Source: RGIG3002 sp964449325
Lineage (GTDB): Bacteria > Bacillota > Clostridia > Lachnospirales > Lachnospiraceae
Direction: 5' to 3'
DNA length: 64,000 nucleotides
NCBI GenBank assembly: GCA_964449325.1
Contig: CAYUYJ010000006.1
Coordinates: 62,001-126,000 of the forward strand
Shown here piece after piece: positions 8,555 to 17,229 of the stretch (its first letter is position 1; every line of letters starts with the position of its first letter). The position numbers and the translations under genes are program-made. Under the pieces are notes generated by a model. That model saw nothing but the letters and a program-made list of their open reading frames with translations. It was not told the DNA's origin and ran no database searches.

Positions 8555-10638
8555 GTACGGAAACCATGATTGTACTGGCGGTAATTTTTATCTTGTTTGT
8601 GGGAGGCGCATACTACAGGCAATTACAGGAAACAGCCGACAGAAAGAGAAAATACAGAGCGCAGATACAGAAAAGGATCATCATCATAGGTACAGGCACG
8701 GCACTTGCTGTAACAGGACTTTTGGCAGGCAGGTTTCTTGACTCTATTGAGGTATCCGTAAGACAGACCTTAGAAGTTGTGTCATGGTTTCTTCTTGCAC
8801 TTTTTCTGGCGGAAGGAATCCATACAACCCGGCTGATAAGAAAAGAGAAAAGAAATGATGGCAGAGAAGCCGGCGAAGAAGAACAAGGCGGTCCGGAAGC
8901 GGAAACGGTTACAGAACCGGAAGAATGGATAAAAGAAGAAAAGCCGTCCTATAGGGAGTTGTTTATTCTGGCGGCTGTTACCTTTGTTTATGGGCTGTTC
9001 ATTTTTTGGAGACTGGGAAGCATGGAAGCTCCGAAAACCTTTATGGAAATTGTACCGGATACAGAAGGAAGCCATGAAATTGTTTTGGATTTGGGAGAAG
9101 AGAGAGAGGTGGATTCTCTCTATTTGTATTTGGGGCATATGTTAGACAGGGTTCTGGCAGTTTCCTATTATGACAGTGAAAAAGAAGAGTGGATTGTTCT
9201 GGAAGAGGAAGTGGAGGCAAAAGAAAATTACAAATGGAACAGGATAGAGGTAGATGAAGAGATTAAATATCTTGGCATTGTTTCCAGAAGCGGGAGAGCG
9301 GTTTTTCATGAAATGGTATTGCTCGATGCTGAGGGAAATAAAATATTACCGGTAAATAAGGAAGAGTACCCGCTTTTATTTGATGAACAGGAACAGTTCC
9401 CGGAGGATGTAACTTATTATACCGGAACGATGTTTGATGAAGTATATTATGCGGGAAGTGCTTATGAATTTTTAAACGGAGAAGAAATGTTTGAGGAAAC
9501 GCATCCTCCTCTCGGTAAAATACTTATATCCATTGGCGAAGTGCTGTTTGGAGTATGTCCCTTCGGTTGGAGGTTTGTTTGTGCTGTATGCGGTATTCTT
9601 ATGCTGCCTCTTATGTACTGGTTTTTGTACCGGATATTTAAAAATGCAAAGATTGCTTTGTTGGGAACGGTTTTGTTAAGTCTTGATTTTATGCATTTCA
9701 CATTATCGAGAATCGCCACCTTGGATAGTATCATTGCATTTTTCATTCTTGCTATGTTTGCGGTTATGTGGAGAATTTTAGAACGGGCAGGAGAAGAAAG
9801 GAAAGCAGGGAGAAGAAACCCTTCACCGGGTCTGGTTGTTACGATGGTTGTTTGCGCGGTCATTAACGGTATGGCAGTGGCAACCAAGTGGACCGGGTTT
9901 TATGCGATGGCAGGAATCGCTTTTTTCTTTCTGGCTTTTTTGATAAAAGAAACCATACAGGCAAAAAAAGAGGGAGGAACATGTCATTATATGGGGGTAA
10001 TGCTGGGGGAAGGAATTCTTATTTTCGGCGTGCTTCCTTTAGGAATTTATGTACTTGCCTTTTTGCCGGAGGCATTGGCAACCGGACAGAGTAATGTATG
10101 GAAGGTCATGTGGGAGAATTCGCTCTTCATGCTGAATTTCCATAGTGATATTGTATTTGAACACCCTTATCGTTCTGACTGGTACACCTGGGGCTGGGAT
10201 AAGATGCCTTTAATCGATGCGGCAGATAACCTGAGAAACGGAAAAACCAGTCTGGTTGTTACGATGGGAAATCCTGTTTTGTGGTGGGGTGGCTTAATAT
10301 CGGTATTTCATATGCTGTACCGGAGTCTGTTTAAAAAGGACAAAAAGGCAGCCTATCTGGTTTTGTCTTATTTGTTTATGCTGGCACCCTGGTTTTTTGT
10401 CAGACGTACGGTTTTTATTTATCAGTATTATGCAAGCAGTCTGTTTATGCTCGGAATGCTGGGATACAGTTTGTATTTACTGGGGCGCAAGTATAAGAAG
10501 GCGGTGCCGGCTGCCATAGAAGTTGCCTTATTTATTTTCATTTTGTTCTTTCCGATTATTTCGGGAATACCCGTAGGCACATATCATGTGCAGATTTATC
10601 TGGAATGGCTTCGTTCCTGGGAGTTTGTAATTATTTAA
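8551..10638 (+). CDS. PMT-family (GT39) membrane mannosyltransferase-like protein
   Basis: A 695-residue GT-C glycosyltransferase. Two N-terminal membrane helices and a charged linker (about 100-128) precede a third helix; then an extracytoplasmic beta-rich segment (about 160-265) resembling a discoidin-type fold is inserted ahead of the catalytic loop. The PMT signature is clear: FDEVYYAGSAYEFLNG followed by EETHPPLGK at about 290-320, then a run of about nine membrane helices. The family uses a polyprenyl-phosphate sugar to glycosylate proteins or envelope polymers outside the membrane. The four-base ATGA overlap with the GT2 gene indicates coupling. Confidence 0.85.
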   Translation: MSTETMIVLAVIFILFVGGAYYRQLQETADRKRKYRAQIQKRIIIIGTGTALAVTGLLAGRFLDSIEVSVRQTLEVVSWFLLALFLAEGIHTTRLIRKEKRNDGREAGEEEQGGPEAETVTEPEEWIKEEKPSYRELFILAAVTFVYGLFIFWRLGSMEAPKTFMEIVPDTEGSHEIVLDLGEEREVDSLYLYLGHMLDRVLAVSYYDSEKEEWIVLEEEVEAKENYKWNRIEVDEEIKYLGIVSRSGRAVFHEMVLLDAEGNKILPVNKEEYPLLFDEQEQFPEDVTYYTGTMFDEVYYAGSAYEFLNGEEMFEETHPPLGKILISIGEVLFGVCPFGWRFVCAVCGILMLPLMYWFLYRIFKNAKIALLGTVLLSLDFMHFTLSRIATLDSIIAFFILAMFAVMWRILERAGEERKAGRRNPSPGLVVTMVVCAVINGMAVATKWTGFYAMAGIAFFFLAFLIKETIQAKKEGGTCHYMGVMLGEGILIFGVLPLGIYVLAFLPEALATGQSNVWKVMWENSLFMLNFHSDIVFEHPYRSDWYTWGWDKMPLIDAADNLRNGKTSLVVTMGNPVLWWGGLISVFHMLYRSLFKKDKKAAYLVLSYLFMLAPWFFVRRTVFIYQYYASSLFMLGMLGYSLYLLGRKYKKAVPAAIEVALFIFILFFPIISGIPVGTYHVQIYLEWLRSWEFVII

Positions 10639-10650
10639 AGGGGGAAAAGG

Positions 10651-12108
10651 ATGATGAAAGAAGGTTTGAAATACCCGGTTCTTTTTTTGGCGGCAGCGGT
10701 AAGCTGGCTCTTTGTAAACGGGCTGGGATTGCAGAATCAGAAAAAAGAAATACAAATGGTTATGGCGATTCTATTAATCGTCTGCCTTCTTGTTATATTG
10801 TTTTTAAAAAGAAAACAGAAATTAACGAAGGATGGCTGTATACGGGTTATCCTGCTTATGGGGTGTGTGATGCGAATCGGCTATATGCTCTATACACCAT
10901 GTACATTACGTTCTCATGATTTATTTGAACCGGAACCGGATGCTACAGGGAAGGCAGGATATTTATTGCATATCCTTCTGGAAGGACGTTTGCCGGAGAG
11001 TAATGAGCTACAGTTGTATCAACAGCCCTTTTTCTTTTTAGCAGGGGCAATCTGCTCAAAAATTCTGAATGCAATAATCGGAAACGGAGATGTTTTTTTG
11101 CTGGTAGACGGGGCCAAGGTGGTTTCCTGTTTTGCCTCCTGTGCAACTATGTTTGTGGCAGAGAAGCTGTTTGCGGAATTTGAGGTTGGTAAACAAAATA
11201 CCGCATATGGTATGCTTTTGATTGCGTTTACTCCGGTATTTTATCTGACGGGAGGAAGAATGGGAGAGGATGCACTGTGTCTCTTCTTTATTGCGTCCGC
11301 CCTATTGTATACCCTGTATTGGAAAAAGGAACCAACATGGAAAAATACATGTATCCTTGCATTACTTTACGGGTTGGGGATGATGACGAAAATCTCCTGT
11401 GCAGTGCCTGCCCTGTATACCCTATGGGTGATGGTGGAAAAGCTGTTTGATAAAGAAAACCGCCTTTTATGTGGAAAACTGGCCGTCTTTGGATGTATCA
11501 GTCTGCCCCTTGGTTTATGGTATTCGTTGCGGAATTGGAAACTGTTCGGGCAGGGACTGACCTATGTTCTGCCACAGGATGTAGAAGGACCTCTTTTTAC
11601 CGGAAAGGTTTCTTTGATGCAGCGTTTTATTATTCCGGATATGAAAAATCTGCTGCAGACTCCGTATGCGAATCCGAAAAATGACAGTAATATGCCTGTT
11701 TATCTTTTGAAATCCGAGCTTTTTGGAGAGTTTTTTTATGAAATAACACCGGTGATACCAACGATTTTGTTGTTTTTAAATCTGCTTCTGACTGTAGTGG
11801 CAGTAAGTTTTGGTATTTTGCTGTTGGTTCGGAGAAAACAGATAAAAGGAAGTGTGGTGCCGGCAGTCTGGCTGCTGCTTTTTGGCGGGTTTGCAATTAA
11901 TTCTTATTTTTCTTATCCGTTTGGCTGTACAATGGACTTTCGGTACTATATGATGCTTTCGGTGATAAAGGCACTGTTAATCGGGAAGCTTTTGCAGGGA
12001 GCAGGTTTGGGGAAGGAAAGTGACGAAAATGTATTTTTACAGGAATGGGTCAAAAAAGGCTGCATTCTCTTTGGTATCTTTTCCTGTCTTATGTACTGTC
12101 TGGTCTAG
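10651..12108 (+). CDS. Second GT-C membrane glycosyltransferase-like protein
   Basis: A 485-residue polytopic membrane protein with about ten hydrophobic segments. An acidic first extracytoplasmic loop (HDLFEPEPDATGKAGY, about residues 89-104) and LYQQPFFFLAGA (about 125-136) stand where PMT/ArnT-type GT-C enzymes carry their catalytic Asp and aromatic-Pro-Pro motif, which supports a GT-C assignment; the specific family is not clear. AGGGGG precedes tandem ATGs at 10651/10654. It starts 12 bases after the PMT gene and is probably the last gene of the glycosylation operon. Confidence 0.7.
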   Translation: MMKEGLKYPVLFLAAAVSWLFVNGLGLQNQKKEIQMVMAILLIVCLLVILFLKRKQKLTKDGCIRVILLMGCVMRIGYMLYTPCTLRSHDLFEPEPDATGKAGYLLHILLEGRLPESNELQLYQQPFFFLAGAICSKILNAIIGNGDVFLLVDGAKVVSCFASCATMFVAEKLFAEFEVGKQNTAYGMLLIAFTPVFYLTGGRMGEDALCLFFIASALLYTLYWKKEPTWKNTCILALLYGLGMMTKISCAVPALYTLWVMVEKLFDKENRLLCGKLAVFGCISLPLGLWYSLRNWKLFGQGLTYVLPQDVEGPLFTGKVSLMQRFIIPDMKNLLQTPYANPKNDSNMPVYLLKSELFGEFFYEITPVIPTILLFLNLLLTVVAVSFGILLLVRRKQIKGSVVPAVWLLLFGGFAINSYFSYPFGCTMDFRYYMMLSVIKALLIGKLLQGAGLGKESDENVFLQEWVKKGCILFGIFSCLMYCLV

Positions 12109-12137
12109 TTTACAAATCGGAGGGAAAGCTTTATAAT
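12109..12137 (+). promoter_or_regulatory. Sigma-A promoter upstream of pth-mfd
   Basis: TTTACA (12109-12114), 17 bases, TATAAT (12132-12137), starting right after the stop codon of the preceding gene. Confidence 0.65.
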
Positions 12138-12147
12138 ACCAATAAAT

Positions 12148-12279
12148 GTGGATGAAAAGGGGAAAGCGTTTAAGGTATTGAACGAGGAGCTTACCTCTGA
12201 TGAATTTTATCATTTAAGTGATATGGAGAAGAAAAATGTACATTATAGTGGGTTTGGGAAATCCTACAGGCGAATATAA
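12148..12279 (+). CDS. Possible short ORF overlapping the pth start
   Basis: A 43-codon frame from GTG 12148 to TAA 12277-12279, overlapping the first 44 bases of pth in another frame. The upstream part of the peptide is protein-like (VDEKGKAFKVLNEELTSD) but no SD lies at the right distance. It could be a leader peptide, a gene remnant or chance. Confidence 0.2.
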   Translation: MDEKGKAFKVLNEELTSDEFYHLSDMEKKNVHYSGFGKSYRRI

Positions 12280-12811
12280 AAATACAAGACATAACGTGGG
12301 ATTTCAGGTAATCGATGCAATTGCCGAAAAGTATGATATATCTGTTTTGGAAAAGAAACATAAGGCTCTGATTGGAAAAGGTTATATGGATGGCCAGAAA
12401 GTCATATTAGCGAAGCCTTTGACATATATGAATTTAAGCGGAGAAAGTGTAAGAGAACTGGTAGATTATTATAAAGTCGACGAGAAGGAAGAACTGATTG
12501 TGATTTATGATGATATCAGTCTGGACGTGGGACAGCTTAGAATCAGAAAAAAGGGAAGTGCCGGCGGACATAATGGGATTAAAAATATTATTGCACATTT
12601 GGGACATGATACTTTTATGCGGATTAAGGTAGGAGTCGGGGAAAAGCCAAAGGGCTATGACCTTGCGGACTATGTTTTGGGACATTTCAGTGAAAAAGAA
12701 CGTGAAATTATAGGTAAAAGCGCAGAAAAGGCAGCGGATGCTGTTCAGGTCATGATGAATGAAAGCGCGGATGCTGCAATGAATCGATATAATAAGAAGG
12801 AGCAGGAATAA
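12236..12811 (+). CDS. pth: Peptidyl-tRNA hydrolase
   Basis: A 191-residue Pth that cleaves peptidyl-tRNAs released during translation. Family motifs include VGLGNPTGEYKNTRHNVGF at about 5-23 (with catalytic His 20), MNLSGESV at about 66-73 and GSAGGHNGIKNI at about 107-118. ATG 12236 is preferred over an in-frame GTG six codons upstream because GGAG precedes it by 7 bases and family alignment starts at MYIIVGLGN. It is followed after four bases by mfd, a common clostridial arrangement. Confidence 0.95.
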   Translation: MYIIVGLGNPTGEYKNTRHNVGFQVIDAIAEKYDISVLEKKHKALIGKGYMDGQKVILAKPLTYMNLSGESVRELVDYYKVDEKEELIVIYDDISLDVGQLRIRKKGSAGGHNGIKNIIAHLGHDTFMRIKVGVGEKPKGYDLADYVLGHFSEKEREIIGKSAEKAADAVQVMMNESADAAMNRYNKKEQE

Positions 12812-12815
12812 TATT

Positions 12816-15800
12816 ATGCGTGCTTTAACAGCTCCGCTACAGGAACTTGGGGCATTTGAAGAAATGAAAAAGGCACTGGAGAAAACCACGGCGAATCTTT
12901 CAGTGACCGGATGTGTGGATTCACAAAAGCTTCATATGATATATGGACTGGGCGATGGTTTTAAATATAAAATCATCGTTACTTTTAGTGACTTAAGAGC
13001 AAAAGAAATTTATGAGGATTACAAATTTTATGACAGGAATGTGAGATTGTATCCGGCGAAGGATTTGATTTTTTATCAGGCGGATATTCATGGAAATCAG
13101 CTTGTAACAGAACGGATTAAGTGTCTGAAAAGAATTATCGAGAATCGTCCTATGACGATTATCACTACTTTTTCGGCATTGATGACACCACAGATTCCGT
13201 TGGAGGTTTTGGAAAAAAATGTTGTCCGTATAAAAAAGGGCGGCGAGGTGGATGAAAAGCAGTTGGCAGAGCAGCTGGTTGCCATGGGGTATGAGAAAAA
13301 TTATCAGGTGGAGGCACCGGGGCAGTTTTCCATCCGCGGCGGTATTGTGGATATTTTTGATTTGACGGAGGAGAATCCTTATCGTATAGAGCTTTGGGGG
13401 GAAGAGGTGGACTCTATCCGAAGCTTTGATATTTTGAGCCAGCGTTCCATTGAACAATTGGAGTCGGTCAGTATTTATCCGGCAACGGAGCTGATACTGA
13501 CCGATGTCGAATTGAAAAAAGGAATGGAAAAAATCGAAAAAGAAGCAGATGAATGTGCCGAAACGCTGCGGGAGCAGTTTAAAACCGAGGAAGCAGCCAG
13601 AATCCGTACACAGATCAGGCAATTAAAAGAGGAAATTTTTGAATTTCAGTCCATGGTGAATCTGGAAAGCTATATTCATTATTTCTTTCCTCAAACTGCC
13701 TCTTTTCTGGATATTTTTAAAGAGAAAAAGAGCTGTGTTTTTCTGGACGAGCCGGCAAGAATTGAGGAGCATGCTTCTGCGGTGGAATTGGAATTTCGGG
13801 ACAGCATGATACATCGTCTGGAGAAGGGCTATGTCCTTCCGGGACAGACAAGACTGCTTCATACAAGAGAAGAAATTGCCGCAAGACTGATGAAAATGCG
13901 GGTAGTCAGTATTGCCATGATGGATATGAAAAATCCGATATTAAAGCCGGATAAAAAATTCGGAGTGGAAGCCAGAAGTATGTCCTCCTACAATAATAGT
14001 TTTGAAGAACTGGTAAAGGACTTGAAACGCTATAAGAAGAACGGTTACCGGGTTCTTCTTTTATCCGGCTCCCGTACAAGAGCAAAACGTCTTGCGGAGG
14101 ATTTGAGGGAGAATGAACTGACAGCCGTTTATACGGAGAATCCGGACAGAGAAATTGCGCCGGGAGAAATTTTGACTTTTTACGGCAGAGTATTGAAAGG
14201 TTTTGAATATCCGCTTTTAAAATTCGTCGTGATTGCCGAAAGCGACATATTCGGTGCGGAAAAAAAGAAGCGGAAGAAAAAGAAAACCTACGAGGGACAG
14301 AAAATTCAGGACTTTGCGGAACTGAAGGTCGGTGATTATGTGGTTCATGAGAATCACGGACTGGGTGTTTACAAAGGCATTGAGAAGGTAGAAGTAGAAA
14401 AGGTTGTAAAGGATTATATTAAAATTGAGTATCGGGATGGCGGAAATCTCTACATTCTTGCCACCGGTCTGGATGTGATACAAAAATATGCCTCTGCGGA
14501 TGCCAAAAAGCCGAAATTAAATAAACTTGGAACACAGGAATGGAACAAAACCAAAAGCAAGGTAAGGGGAGCTGTCAATGAAGTGGCAAAAGATTTGGTG
14601 GAGCTTTATGCCATCAGGCAGCAGAAGGAGGGCTTTGTTTTTGGAAAGGATACCGTCTGGCAACGGGAATTTGAGGAGATGTTTCCTTTTGAAGAGACGG
14701 AAGACCAGTTGAATGCCATTGAAGCTACTAAGCGGGATATGGAAAGCAGTAAAATCATGGACAGACTGATTTGCGGGGATGTTGGCTACGGAAAGACGGA
14801 AATTGCGATTCGTGCAGCATTTAAAGCAGTACAGGAAGGAAAGCAGGTTGTCTTTTTGGTACCTACTACGATTCTGGCGCAGCAGCATTACAATACTTTC
14901 ACACAGCGGATGAAGGAATTTCCGGTGCGGGTGGATTTACTTTCCCGTTTTCGGACACCGGCGGAGCAGAAAAAGACGGTGCAGGATTTGAAAAAAGGAC
15001 TGGTGGATATTGTCATTGGAACGCATCGGGTTTTGTCGTCAGATGTGGAATACAAGGATTTAGGGCTTCTGATTATTGATGAGGAGCAGCGTTTCGGTGT
15101 GACACACAAGGAAAAAATCAAGAAAATGAAAGACAACGTGGATGTGCTCACCCTGACGGCTACTCCGATTCCCAGAACACTCCATATGAGCCTTGTGGGA
15201 ATTCGGGATATGAGTGTGCTGGAGGAGGCACCCAATGACCGGATGCCGATTCAGACTTATGTAATGGAATACAATGAGGAGATGGTGCGGGAGGCGATTG
15301 TCCGGGAATTGTCCAGAGGCGGACAGGTATATTATGTATACAATCGTGTCAATAATATTGCGGATGTGGCAGCACGAGTGCAGAGCCTTGTGCCGGAAGC
15401 AAACGTGGCATTTGCCCACGGACAGATGAAGGAGCATGAGCTGGAGCGGATTATGTATGATTTCATCAACGGAGAAATTGATGTACTTGTTTCCACGACC
15501 ATTATTGAAACCGGTCTGGATATTTCCAATGCCAATACGATGATTATTCATGACTCCGATAACATGGGACTTTCCCAGCTTTATCAGCTCCGTGGAAGGG
15601 TGGGACGCTCGAACCGGAATGCTTATGCGTTTCTGATGTATAAGCGGGATAAAATGTTAAAAGAAGTGGCAGAAAAACGTTTGCAGGCAATTAAGGAGTT
15701 TACTGAGCTTGGAAGCGGATTTAAAATTGCCATGCGGGATTTGGAAATCCGTGGAGCGGGAAATCTGCTCGGACAGAAGCAGCACGGGCATATGGAAGCG

Positions 15801-16343
15801 GTAGGTTATGATTTGTACTGCAAGATGCTGAATGAGGCGGTAAAAAATCTAAAAGGGATTGCTACGATAGAGGATTTTGGAACGACCATAGATTTGGATG
15901 TGGATGCCTATATCCCTCCTTCATATATTGTCAATGAGGTACAGAAGCTGGATATTTACAAGCGGATTGCAGGGATTGAAAATCAGGCGGAAAGTGACGA
16001 CATGAAGGAAGAACTACTGGACCGCTTTGGAGAGATTCCGAAGTCAGTAGAAAATCTATTGCGAATTGCCCTGATTCGTGTTCAGGCGCACAAGTTGTAT
16101 ATGTCGGAAATTAAAGGAAGGAATGAAGAAATTAAATTCACCCTTCATCCCGAGGCAAAAATTAAAATTGAACAGATTCCGGCACTGTTAGAACAGTACA
16201 AACGTAAGCTTCAATTCAGTCCGAAGGGAGTCCCCTGCTTTATCTATCGATATAAAAAATATGGGGTGGTGGAAAAAGATGCGGAGAAGCTTTTGGAGCT
16301 GACGGAGGAACTTTTGAATAATATGTCGAACATTCTTTCGTAA
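12816..16343 (+). CDS. mfd: Transcription-repair coupling factor Mfd
   Basis: An 1175-residue SF2 translocase that removes RNA polymerase stalled at DNA lesions and recruits UvrA. Domains in order: UvrB-like N-terminal module (about 20-330), CarD-type RNAP-interaction domain (DYVVHENHGLGVYKG at about 507-521), helicase core with Walker A GDVGYGKTEIA (about 650-660), DEEQ box (LLIIDEEQRFG, about 750-760), and the TRCF C-terminal domain (about 1000-1110). Length is normal. It is co-transcribed with pth; the following terminator-like hairpin at 16383-16432 probably ends the operon. Confidence 0.97.
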   Translation: MRALTAPLQELGAFEEMKKALEKTTANLSVTGCVDSQKLHMIYGLGDGFKYKIIVTFSDLRAKEIYEDYKFYDRNVRLYPAKDLIFYQADIHGNQLVTERIKCLKRIIENRPMTIITTFSALMTPQIPLEVLEKNVVRIKKGGEVDEKQLAEQLVAMGYEKNYQVEAPGQFSIRGGIVDIFDLTEENPYRIELWGEEVDSIRSFDILSQRSIEQLESVSIYPATELILTDVELKKGMEKIEKEADECAETLREQFKTEEAARIRTQIRQLKEEIFEFQSMVNLESYIHYFFPQTASFLDIFKEKKSCVFLDEPARIEEHASAVELEFRDSMIHRLEKGYVLPGQTRLLHTREEIAARLMKMRVVSIAMMDMKNPILKPDKKFGVEARSMSSYNNSFEELVKDLKRYKKNGYRVLLLSGSRTRAKRLAEDLRENELTAVYTENPDREIAPGEILTFYGRVLKGFEYPLLKFVVIAESDIFGAEKKKRKKKKTYEGQKIQDFAELKVGDYVVHENHGLGVYKGIEKVEVEKVVKDYIKIEYRDGGNLYILATGLDVIQKYASADAKKPKLNKLGTQEWNKTKSKVRGAVNEVAKDLVELYAIRQQKEGFVFGKDTVWQREFEEMFPFEETEDQLNAIEATKRDMESSKIMDRLICGDVGYGKTEIAIRAAFKAVQEGKQVVFLVPTTILAQQHYNTFTQRMKEFPVRVDLLSRFRTPAEQKKTVQDLKKGLVDIVIGTHRVLSSDVEYKDLGLLIIDEEQRFGVTHKEKIKKMKDNVDVLTLTATPIPRTLHMSLVGIRDMSVLEEAPNDRMPIQTYVMEYNEEMVREAIVRELSRGGQVYYVYNRVNNIADVAARVQSLVPEANVAFAHGQMKEHELERIMYDFINGEIDVLVSTTIIETGLDISNANTMIIHDSDNMGLSQLYQLRGRVGRSNRNAYAFLMYKRDKMLKEVAEKRLQAIKEFTELGSGFKIAMRDLEIRGAGNLLGQKQHGHMEAVGYDLYCKMLNEAVKNLKGIATIEDFGTTIDLDVDAYIPPSYIVNEVQKLDIYKRIAGIENQAESDDMKEELLDRFGEIPKSVENLLRIALIRVQAHKLYMSEIKGRNEEIKFTLHPEAKIKIEQIPALLEQYKRKLQFSPKGVPCFIYRYKKYGVVEKDAEKLLELTEELLNNMSNILS

Positions 16344-16382
16344 AACAAACTAATAAGTCCGTTTTTTTGGACATATAAAATG

Positions 16383-16432
16383 TTACCTTCTTATCAGAAC
16401 AAAAACTTGATTCTGAAAGGAAGGTAATTTTT
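16383..16432 (+). terminator. Terminator-like hairpin overlapping the SD of a small ORF
   Basis: TTACCTTC (16383-16390) pairs with GAAGGTAA (16420-16427), and inside it TCAGAA (16394-16399) pairs with TTCTGA (16411-16416). T5 at 16428-16432 follows and touches ATG 16433. The SD GGAAGG of the small peptide gene lies in the 3' arm, so the element can both end mfd transcripts and hide the ribosome site. Confidence 0.7.
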
Positions 16433-16546
16433 ATGAAAGGTTATCCTGTTGAAAGCGGTTATATGGGTTATGTAGAGAATAGATATATGTTGTTTGCCTC
16501 GGAGGACGATTATCTGGATTACATTTCATCCTCCAGCATGCGGTAA
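16433..16546 (+). CDS. Small peptide of 37 residues, unknown function
   Basis: A short gene with a good ribosome site (GGAAGG, 8 bases before ATG). The product starts MKGYPVESGYMGYVENR and continues with YMLFASEDDYLDY; it is Tyr/Gly-rich, acidic, has no membrane segment and looks coding rather than random. Its last 28 bases overlap tail-to-tail with the end of the KdpE-like gene on the other strand. Expression probably depends on read-through from mfd because no separate promoter is seen. Function unknown; homologues should be looked for in related genomes. Confidence 0.6.
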   Translation: MKGYPVESGYMGYVENRYMLFASEDDYLDYISSSSMR

Positions 16547-17229
16547 CCGATACCGATTTCCGTAAAAACATATTTGGGCTCTGCCGGATTTTCTTCAATT
16601 TTCCGGCGGATATTTGCCATATTGACACGGAGAATCTGGTTGTTGCTGTCATCGGCATAAGGTCCCCAGATTTCTCCGATGATGTAAGAATACGTTAATA
16701 CTCTGCCGGAATTTTTAGCAAGCAGGGAAAGCAGCTTAAACTCAATCTGAGTCAGATGAATTTCTTTTCCGTTTAGAGAAACAAGTCGTTTATCGAAATC
16801 AAGAACCAGTCCCTGAGCGTGATAAGGGCGCGTATTTAGCATACTGTCTGTTGCAAGTCTGTTGCTGTGCCGGATGGAAGTACGGATACGGGCAATCAGC
16901 TCGGAAGTACCGAAGGGCTTTGTGATGTAATCATCGGCACCGGAGTCTAAAGCGAGTACCTTTTCCTGCTCCTGTGTTCTTGCGGAAATGACAATAATGG
17001 GGATACTGGACCATGTGCGGATACTTTTGATAATTTCCATACCGTCCATATCCGGAAGCCCCAAATCCAAGAGGATGACATCCGGGCATTGGGAAGTAAT
17101 CATGCTTAATCCATCTTTTCCGGTGTGGGCAATGGTAAGTTTATAGTCAGAAGCTTTTAGTGCAGTAGCAATAAAGTTGCATATATTTTGTTCGTCTTCT
17201 ATTAGTATAATAGAAATTTTAGGATTCAT
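16519..17229 (-). CDS. kdpE: KdpE-like OmpR-family response regulator
   Basis: A 236-residue response regulator. Receiver domain at about 1-120 with acidic pair ED (11-12), phospho-acceptor D55 in ILLDLGLPD, and Lys in TKPFG near 106; OmpR/PhoB winged helix at about 135-232. AAGGAGG precedes ATG 17229; a longer frame upstream lies inside the kinase gene. It overlaps the kinase by 11 bases, so the pair is co-translated. KdpE normally controls the kdpFABC potassium pump, but no kdp pump gene is in this window, so the targets are uncertain. Confidence 0.85.
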   Translation of the reverse strand: MNPKISIILIEDEQNICNFIATALKASDYKLTIAHTGKDGLSMITSQCPDVILLDLGLPDMDGMEIIKSIRTWSSIPIIVISARTQEQEKVLALDSGADDYITKPFGTSELIARIRTSIRHSNRLATDSMLNTRPYHAQGLVLDFDKRLVSLNGKEIHLTQIEFKLLSLLAKNSGRVLTYSYIIGEIWGPYADDSNNQILRVNMANIRRKIEENPAEPKYVFTEIGIGYRMLEDEM

